Shown here one piece after another: positions 46,292 to 51,628 of a stretch of 51,628 nt of DNA. The notes beneath the pieces were generated by a model. It saw nothing but the letters and a program-made list of their open reading frames with translations, did no database searches and was not told where the DNA came from. Source of the stretch: Burkholderia sp. (GTDB lineage Bacteria > Pseudomonadota > Gammaproteobacteria > Burkholderiales > Burkholderiaceae); contig JAIRVP010000030.1 of assembly GCA_031253835.1 (NCBI GenBank), forward strand, positions 1 through 51,628, given 5' to 3'. Positions within the stretch are counted from its first letter, which is position 1. Each line of letters begins with the position of its first letter. Position numbers and translations under genes: made by a program.

Positions 46292-49036
46292 ATGAGCAGG
46301 TACTGCGGGGACGACGATCCTAAATCAATCCTAGAAGCGGCCACCCACTGGCGCGACGCCGCGCTCTTAGGTAACCGCTCAGTCCTGACAAATCAGCAGC
46401 TTTGGACATCGCCAGCTCTCGACTTGCTCGATGAACACTTCGTCCGCAACCAGGATCTCGGCGACGGAAAATTTCTTGAGAAATTAGAGCATCAGCTCGC
46501 ACCAACTCCGAACTCCACGAAACAATTGGTTGCGGAAATGATGTGGCTTTTGTACCTCTGTCCAAGCAGCCTAACAGCAGGTCGCAAACGCAAGACTATC
46601 CAGACTGTTTGGTCGTGGTCCGGCGAACCGCTACCTACGGACTCGCGCTGGCTAGATGACGACGTGCTCGCCGGCGTCGGCAGCGCCGGCCCCGGCTTCA
46701 ATCAAAACCAATGGCGCGAGCTGGTCTTCCTAATCAACTTCCTCCGTCACTTCAGTGAACTGAGCAACATTCAACAACTGGAGCTGATCGCGGACGGTTG
46801 GACCTTTGATGAATGGCTTCGTCAGGTCCCCGATTGGGAAGCAAGACAGTTTCGCCACATGCTGCTCTTCTTGCTGTTCCCTGATGACTTCGAGCGCATT
46901 TTCGGTCAGAACGATCGGAAGACCATCGTTCGACATTATTCGCAACGTGAGCGCCGCGTCGTCAATCGCATGGATCCAATTCAACTGGATCGAGAGCTGC
47001 AAGCGATTCGGAAGCGCCTTGAAACAGAGCGCGGTACGACCCAGCTCGACTATTACGTCCCTCCGTTGAAAGGAGAGTGGCGCAGCGAAACATTCGCCGC
47101 AGCGACGGAGACCGTAACGCCAGAGCACATCCGATTAGCTTTGCAGGAAATCGATCGGGACGGTGTGCCGAAGGACGCGGAATCTACCAGTTACGATTTG
47201 CTCTACGACGGCAAGCGCTATCCGCCTAAGTTGGTCTTATCGCTAGCTGTTAAATACGCAACTGGGGAACCACTGGATCGCGCAACCTTTTCTGGTGGCG
47301 AAGACTCGTCCGCGTTTCGTTTTCTACGACGTCTTGATTTCGAAGTCGAGTCGAAAGAAGACTCCTCCGACGGCATTGAGGGACTTCTCGCTCGCTTTCT
47401 CGAACAGGCACGCGAAGCAAAAGACCTCGCCACAAAAGGCTACCTCGGCGAATATCGCGATCTCAAGGTACGAGTGAGCTTCGGCAAAGGCAACTTTGCC
47501 AAAATCCCTTGGATCGCGTTTCTTGGTGATGGGCAATCAGTCAACAGAGGCATCTATCCTGTCCTACTTCTGTACTCGGAACAGCGGCAATTGTTGCTCT
47601 GCTACGGGGTTAGCGAGGAAGAAACTTCCCGGTTCGGCTGGGGTGAACTGGCTGGTGCACAAACGGTTAAGGAGTGGTTCAAAGGACGGTACGATCGGAT
47701 GCCGGACCGCTACGGTACGTCAATTGTTCGCGCGACGTACGACCTCACGCAACCCCTGCCCCTGGCGGAGCTACAACAAGATTTGGACGATGTAATCGAC
47801 ATCTATAACCAAGTGCTTGCCGTCAACGACGGAGAAGAGCTTCCGGAAGTAATCGAACCAGAGCAATCGGACGTGCCACTTCCGGTCAGAGCAGACCTTC
47901 GTAAGGCCATCGATACATTCAGCACCGCGTTACGCGCGAGTGGCGTGAAGTTTGGCGACCATCACGACGGGCTCGTCACATCCTTCATTTCAAGTCTGGT
48001 CACCAAGCCGCTGGTCATTCTGACCGGACTCTCGGGCTCGGGCAAAACGCAAATTGCGATTCGTTTCGGCGAGTGGCTGGGCAAAGATCGGCTTCACGTC
48101 GCCGCAGTGCGGCCCGATTGGACGGGCGCTGAAGCGTTGTTCGGATACGAAGACGCGCTTAAGCGCGAACTCGATGGGCGTCGTGCCTGGACGGTGCCAG
48201 CCCCGTTGGAATTTATCCTGAAAGCGGCAGCTGACCCACAGCATCCGTACCTACTCCTCCTGGATGAAATGAACCTTGCACACGTCGAACGCTACTTCGC
48301 TGACGTGCTATCGGGGATGGAGTCCGGTCAACCATGCATTCCGAACCTCCACAAAGGGACGGACGACTGCTGGCGACTGAAAGCTGGCGCTGATAAGCAA
48401 ATCCCCCTTCCGGCAAACCTGTGGATTGTGGGTACCGTCAACATCGACGAGACGACCTACATGTTTTCACCAAAGGTACTTGATCGCGCCAACACGTTCG
48501 AATTTCGTGTGCACTCCAGCGATCTTTCGACTGAAGCCATTAAGCCGCAGCCGTGTGTAGCCGGTGATCAGGAACTAGTGAGAGGATTGCTGAGCATCGC
48601 GCAGGACGACAGCTGGCATCGGCAGCGTTCCGGTGACTCGATCATCGAGCTAACGCAGCGCTTGCGGCAACTGCACGAATTGCTGAGCCGTTACAACCTC
48701 GAGTTCGGTCATCGCGTCTTCTATGAGGCGATACGATTCGCAACGTTGGTGCAAGAAGCTGGGATCAACAGCCTAGCAGCGATTGTCGATCGGATCGTCA
48801 TGCAGAAGGTACTTCCCAGACTGCACGGATCACGTAGACGGCTCGAATCGCCGCTGCTGGCGATCGCGCATTTCTGCCGCGAATTGCCGGATTCAGTAGC
48901 AGCCGATGACAAGCTACCGACATTAGAAGTCGAAGCGCTACCCGAGCAAGGCGCAGCTCTTCCGATTTCCTATGCCAAAGCTATCCGCATGCTCCGCAGC
49001 CTGCGCGCCAATCAATTCGCGAGCTTTACGGAATAA
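46292..49036 (+). CDS. McrB-like AAA+ GTPase/ATPase with N-terminal recognition domains
   Basis: A 914-residue motor subunit of a McrBC-type (type IV) restriction system. Layout: a helical N-terminal domain (about 1-240) and a module like the ScoMcrA N-terminal domain (about 276-350: 'ALQEIDRDGVPKDAESTSYD', 'YDGKRYPPKLVLSLAVKYA', 'FSGGEDSS'). An MrcB/DUF3578-like domain follows (about 360-510: 'TKGYLGEYRDLKVRVSFGKG', 'IPWIAFLGDGQS'). The AAA+ domain has Walker A 'GLSGSGKTQIA' (Lys585), Walker B 'LLLLDEMNLAHVE' (Asp658, Glu659) and 'VGTVNIDETTYMFSPKVLDR' (Asn717), the McrB signature region. It should recognise modified DNA and translocate. GGGGAAA precedes the ATG. The next gene begins 3 bases after its stop. 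Confidence 0.87.
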   Translation: MSRYCGDDDPKSILEAATHWRDAALLGNRSVLTNQQLWTSPALDLLDEHFVRNQDLGDGKFLEKLEHQLAPTPNSTKQLVAEMMWLLYLCPSSLTAGRKRKTIQTVWSWSGEPLPTDSRWLDDDVLAGVGSAGPGFNQNQWRELVFLINFLRHFSELSNIQQLELIADGWTFDEWLRQVPDWEARQFRHMLLFLLFPDDFERIFGQNDRKTIVRHYSQRERRVVNRMDPIQLDRELQAIRKRLETERGTTQLDYYVPPLKGEWRSETFAAATETVTPEHIRLALQEIDRDGVPKDAESTSYDLLYDGKRYPPKLVLSLAVKYATGEPLDRATFSGGEDSSAFRFLRRLDFEVESKEDSSDGIEGLLARFLEQAREAKDLATKGYLGEYRDLKVRVSFGKGNFAKIPWIAFLGDGQSVNRGIYPVLLLYSEQRQLLLCYGVSEEETSRFGWGELAGAQTVKEWFKGRYDRMPDRYGTSIVRATYDLTQPLPLAELQQDLDDVIDIYNQVLAVNDGEELPEVIEPEQSDVPLPVRADLRKAIDTFSTALRASGVKFGDHHDGLVTSFISSLVTKPLVILTGLSGSGKTQIAIRFGEWLGKDRLHVAAVRPDWTGAEALFGYEDALKRELDGRRAWTVPAPLEFILKAAADPQHPYLLLLDEMNLAHVERYFADVLSGMESGQPCIPNLHKGTDDCWRLKAGADKQIPLPANLWIVGTVNIDETTYMFSPKVLDRANTFEFRVHSSDLSTEAIKPQPCVAGDQELVRGLLSIAQDDSWHRQRSGDSIIELTQRLRQLHELLSRYNLEFGHRVFYEAIRFATLVQEAGINSLAAIVDRIVMQKVLPRLHGSRRRLESPLLAIAHFCRELPDSVAADDKLPTLEVEALPEQGAALPISYAKAIRMLRSLRANQFASFTE

Positions 49037-49039
49037 GCC

Positions 49040-51322
49040 GTGCAAGCTGTTTCAGAAGCTATCGCTCTCCTTCGCGATTCGACCGGAAGCATCGCTGCAA
49101 AGTTACACGTTGCAGTGTTGCCCCGTCGCTCTGCCGCTCCTCGCGCAACTCTTTGGAGCTTAGACTGCACCGACACGGAAAACGGCTGTTCGGGTACGGT
49201 CGAGCTCTTGGAGGGTATGGAATACCGGTACACCTGGGAGATCATCGGCCTATGCGGCGGTCCGTTAATCACGGATCCCGAAGAAGTGTTTCAGCCCGAT
49301 ACCTTGGAGGGTATGTCTGGTCGCCTACGGCCAGGGCTTGCCACTGGCACCATACGTGTTGTCCTACGCACCGACATCAGTACACTCGGCCAGCTTGAGC
49401 TCGAAGTCCGCTCCCGCAAACTCTCATATCTCTCGGAGTATCGCTGGATGCTGCGCGATATCGCTGAGCGAATGACCGAACTCGTGATGGATCGCTTCGC
49501 CGTGAGCGATGCAAACTTCGAACTCGACGACACCCGTGATGCCGTCACGCTCTATCAACGCTTCACGTTCCTGCGAGCACTGTTCGAAAGCGAAAACTTC
49601 CAAGGAGCGCTTCACGAAATCACTCGTCGTCCGCACACCACGTGGGAAACAACAAACGAAATGGTGCGTGCTGGTGCAGGCATACGAGCGGACTCACATG
49701 TCCTTCGACAATTCGCTAAGGGCGGATCCCGGTCTGCTTGGCCTGACGGGGCGCTCAAGTCCGTCCCGTCCTACTTTGAGCTTGCGCATACCGAAGCAAC
49801 GCACGACACCGCTCCAAATCGTTTCGTCAAATTTGCCCTGGAGCATTGGCTTCGGATACTTGGCGACATAGATCGAGGTCTTTCCAAGAACCAAACGACA
49901 CCGGCGACAACGCGCGGACGGCGGGAAATTTCGGTTGTAACGTCTCGGTTAGAAGAAGTGCTGCATCACGACATCTTCACCGACGTTGGACGACTCACGA
50001 GATTTCCTGCGGACGATCAGGTGCTCCAGAAACGCGAAGGCTATCGGGATATCTTCAAGGCCTACGTGGAAACGGAGTTTGCGGCGCGCCTCTCTTGGCA
50101 GTCGTCGCCTGACGTCTACGGCGCCGGCCAGCGCGACGTCGCAGCGCTTTACGAGTACTGGGCGTTCATTCAGCTATCACAGGTGGTGGCCGATCTTGTT
50201 GGCCACTCGTTCGACCTGAGTCCGTTGGTACAGACCCGGTTGGACGGATTGACTGTCGGCATCCGGACCGGCGTAGAAACTGTTCTAGCCGGAGAGATCA
50301 ATCGCCTTGATCGACGCATGCGCGTGGAGCTCTGCTTCAATCGGACCTATCGGCAAGGCTCGGCAGGTATCGCATCCTGGACGAGACCCATGCGACCGGA
50401 CTACTCATTGTTGATCAGCCCGTCCAACGACGAGCCATCACCTTTTGAACCCATTGCGCTCCATTTCGACGCTAAGTATCGGGTCGATTTCGTTCGAGAA
50501 ATTTTCGGCGCCGACAATGAAGAGGAAAGCGCCGCCGATTCCAAATCGACACGCTTGCAGCGCGGCCGCCCGCTCCGTGATGACCTACTGAAGATGCACG
50601 CATACCGCGATGCTATCCATCGGACCGCCGGGGCATATGTTCTGTATCCAGGTGGCGACGATGAAGGAGACGGGCTCAGGTATCCGGAGTATCACGAACT
50701 TCTGCCAGGACTGGGGGCATTCGTGTTGCGGCCAACAGATACTGGTATTGCGAGCGGCACATCCGCGCTACAACGTTTTATCAGTGACGTACTCGATCAC
50801 GTTGCAACGCGTTTGACCAGGCACGAACGCGGCCGGTACTGGCTGAGCGAAGCCTATGACATGTCACGTCATGGGCGATCGACGCAATCAATCCCTTCAC
50901 CGTCACCAGAGGCAAGCGTCCTTCTGGGTTTTGTGAAGAGCCACGAACACTGGAGCTGGATTCAAGGACGGAGGTCGTACAATGTCCGAGCCAACGGCCG
51001 TCGCGGTGGTGTTCACGCCGGCGCAGCCTTACTGAGTAGCCAGCTTCTACTTCTTTACTGTCCGTCGACACAGGAAGTTGCGTTGACTCGCATCGTTTCT
51101 GGTGCAGAAGAAGTCTCAGAAACTGGGATGAGCGAATCTGGCTATCCGACACCTCGCGGAAACTACTGGTGTGTGCAGATCCAGTGGCTCGCTCATGATC
51201 AGTGGCTTCAAAGTCTTTCGCCGCACTCGATCGATACCTATGTCAGGAATCTAGGGCTAGAGTATGGCGAACCCATCAGCGTTCGGTGGAGTGAAATTCT
51301 GTCGCTTGCTGACGGAACGTAG
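49040..51322 (+). CDS. McrC-like DUF2357 nuclease with a C-terminal EVE/PUA-like region
   Basis: A 760-residue partner of the McrB-like protein, starting with GTG 3 bases after it. The N-terminal half is DUF2357-like ('LEGMEYRYTWEIIGLCGG', 'FVKFALEHWLRIL', 'DVAALYEYWAFIQLSQVV'). A PD-(D/E)XK nuclease follows: 'RPDYSLLIS' (Asp454), 'LHFDAKYR' (Asp477-Ala-Lys479) and 'LLKMHAYRDAI'. Beyond residue 635 an extra domain ('HWSWIQGRRSYNVRANG', 'AALLSSQLLLLYCPSTQEVA', 'YPTPRGNYWCVQIQWL') resembles an EVE/PUA-type modified-base reader. The nuclease assignment is strong; the last domain is inference from pattern. All catalytic residues are intact. Confidence 0.85.
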   Translation: MQAVSEAIALLRDSTGSIAAKLHVAVLPRRSAAPRATLWSLDCTDTENGCSGTVELLEGMEYRYTWEIIGLCGGPLITDPEEVFQPDTLEGMSGRLRPGLATGTIRVVLRTDISTLGQLELEVRSRKLSYLSEYRWMLRDIAERMTELVMDRFAVSDANFELDDTRDAVTLYQRFTFLRALFESENFQGALHEITRRPHTTWETTNEMVRAGAGIRADSHVLRQFAKGGSRSAWPDGALKSVPSYFELAHTEATHDTAPNRFVKFALEHWLRILGDIDRGLSKNQTTPATTRGRREISVVTSRLEEVLHHDIFTDVGRLTRFPADDQVLQKREGYRDIFKAYVETEFAARLSWQSSPDVYGAGQRDVAALYEYWAFIQLSQVVADLVGHSFDLSPLVQTRLDGLTVGIRTGVETVLAGEINRLDRRMRVELCFNRTYRQGSAGIASWTRPMRPDYSLLISPSNDEPSPFEPIALHFDAKYRVDFVREIFGADNEEESAADSKSTRLQRGRPLRDDLLKMHAYRDAIHRTAGAYVLYPGGDDEGDGLRYPEYHELLPGLGAFVLRPTDTGIASGTSALQRFISDVLDHVATRLTRHERGRYWLSEAYDMSRHGRSTQSIPSPSPEASVLLGFVKSHEHWSWIQGRRSYNVRANGRRGGVHAGAALLSSQLLLLYCPSTQEVALTRIVSGAEEVSETGMSESGYPTPRGNYWCVQIQWLAHDQWLQSLSPHSIDTYVRNLGLEYGEPISVRWSEILSLADGT

Positions 51323-51526
51323 TCGTTGACGTCAACCACTCCCCCGACCATCACGGTCAAGCCTGACAACGCCTGCGCCTTGATTTCTTGCGGCGAGAAC
51401 TCAAGAAGCTATGCCGATTGGCCATCCCTCGAATTTTCCATATTTCGAGATGCCCAGTTAGGTAGACTCAAATGGCATCACCGCAAAAAGCGCGGGCCGC
51501 ATGGGCTGCCACTGACCTTCCCCCTC
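51323..51526. other. intergenic stretch between the McrC-like gene and the IS element
   Basis: About 200 bp with short open frames but no recognisable coding content, repeat or terminator. Confidence 0.4.
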
Positions 51527-51628
51527 TGAAGTATCCCACTGTAAAGTTAGTGGCAAGGCCGCAGGAGAAACCTTGTCATGAAGAAATCGCGGTTCAGCGA
51601 AGAGCAGATTATCGGGGTGCTGAAGGAA
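51527..51628 (+). mobile_element. left end of an IS3-family insertion sequence (cut by window edge)
   Basis: A presumed terminal inverted repeat beginning TGAAGTATCCCACTGTAAAG (from about 51527) lies some 50 bp before a transposase orfA start, the usual IS3-family layout. The right end is outside the window, so the exact end and the target duplication cannot be seen. Confidence 0.6.
51578..51628 (+). CDS. IS3-family transposase OrfA, N-terminal fragment
   Basis: The first 17 codons read MKKSRFSEEQIIGVLKE, the standard opening of IS3-family (IS51/IS407-like) OrfA proteins and the start of their HTH. GGAGAAA stands before the ATG. The gene runs off the window. It marks the right side of the restriction island. 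Confidence 0.88.
   Translation, partial: MKKSRFSEEQIIGVLKE

Noticed and set aside
51326..51529. 67-codon frame after the McrC-like gene
   Set aside because: No start context or motif, and it ends at the presumed IS end; treated as non-coding.

Overview
The window reads as a high-GC betaproteobacterial chromosome, most likely the primary replicon of a Burkholderia species (cepacia-complex-like). The marker is the intact replication-origin neighbourhood rpmH-rnpA-yidD-yidC on the minus strand and dnaA-dnaN-gyrB on the plus strand. Strong G/C third-position bias and a DUF4148 protein fit the same assignment. No tRNA, rRNA or CRISPR array was recognised.

Region 1 (1-14.6 kb) is an aminophosphonate catabolic locus. 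phnY (cut by the window edge) and phnA run left. A 2-aminoethylphosphonate ABC importer (phnS2-T2-U2), the transaminase phnW and a FAD amine oxidoreductase run right. A GntR/FCD regulator, a Tat-exported phospholipase C, a LysR regulator and an L-lactate permease follow. Together they would import 2-aminoethylphosphonate, convert it to phosphonoacetaldehyde (PhnW or the flavoenzyme), oxidise that to phosphonoacetate (PhnY) and split it into acetate and phosphate (PhnA). The two arms diverge from one 34-bp symmetric double promoter.

Region 2 (14.9-25 kb) holds ordinary chromosomal genes: DUF4148 protein, gshA, the ada-alkA alkylation-repair pair, a VOC protein, a YaeQ-like protein, speG, small proteins, a membrane-bound diguanylate cyclase and a small lipoprotein. 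A compact promoter-terminator unit at 19.72-19.82 kb looks like a small-RNA gene.

Region 3 (25-27.2 kb) is a short AT-rich insertion with two unrecognised genes, a DUF6402-like protein and a small membrane-anchored or secreted protein, laid out like an effector/immunity pair.

Region 4 (27.2-38.1 kb) is the origin core: mnmE, an HTH regulator, yidC, yidD, rnpA, rpmH, a putative oriC, dnaA, dnaN and gyrB.

Region 5 (38.3-51.6 kb), directly after gyrB, is a defence island of visibly lower GC. It holds a complete type I restriction-modification operon (hsdM-hsdS-hsdR) with a translationally coupled SprT/YgjP-type metallopeptidase. A two-gene McrB/McrC-like (type IV restriction) system with extra domains follows, and then the left end of an IS3-family element cut by the window. 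This two-gene system is the most interesting candidate for a poorly described activity.
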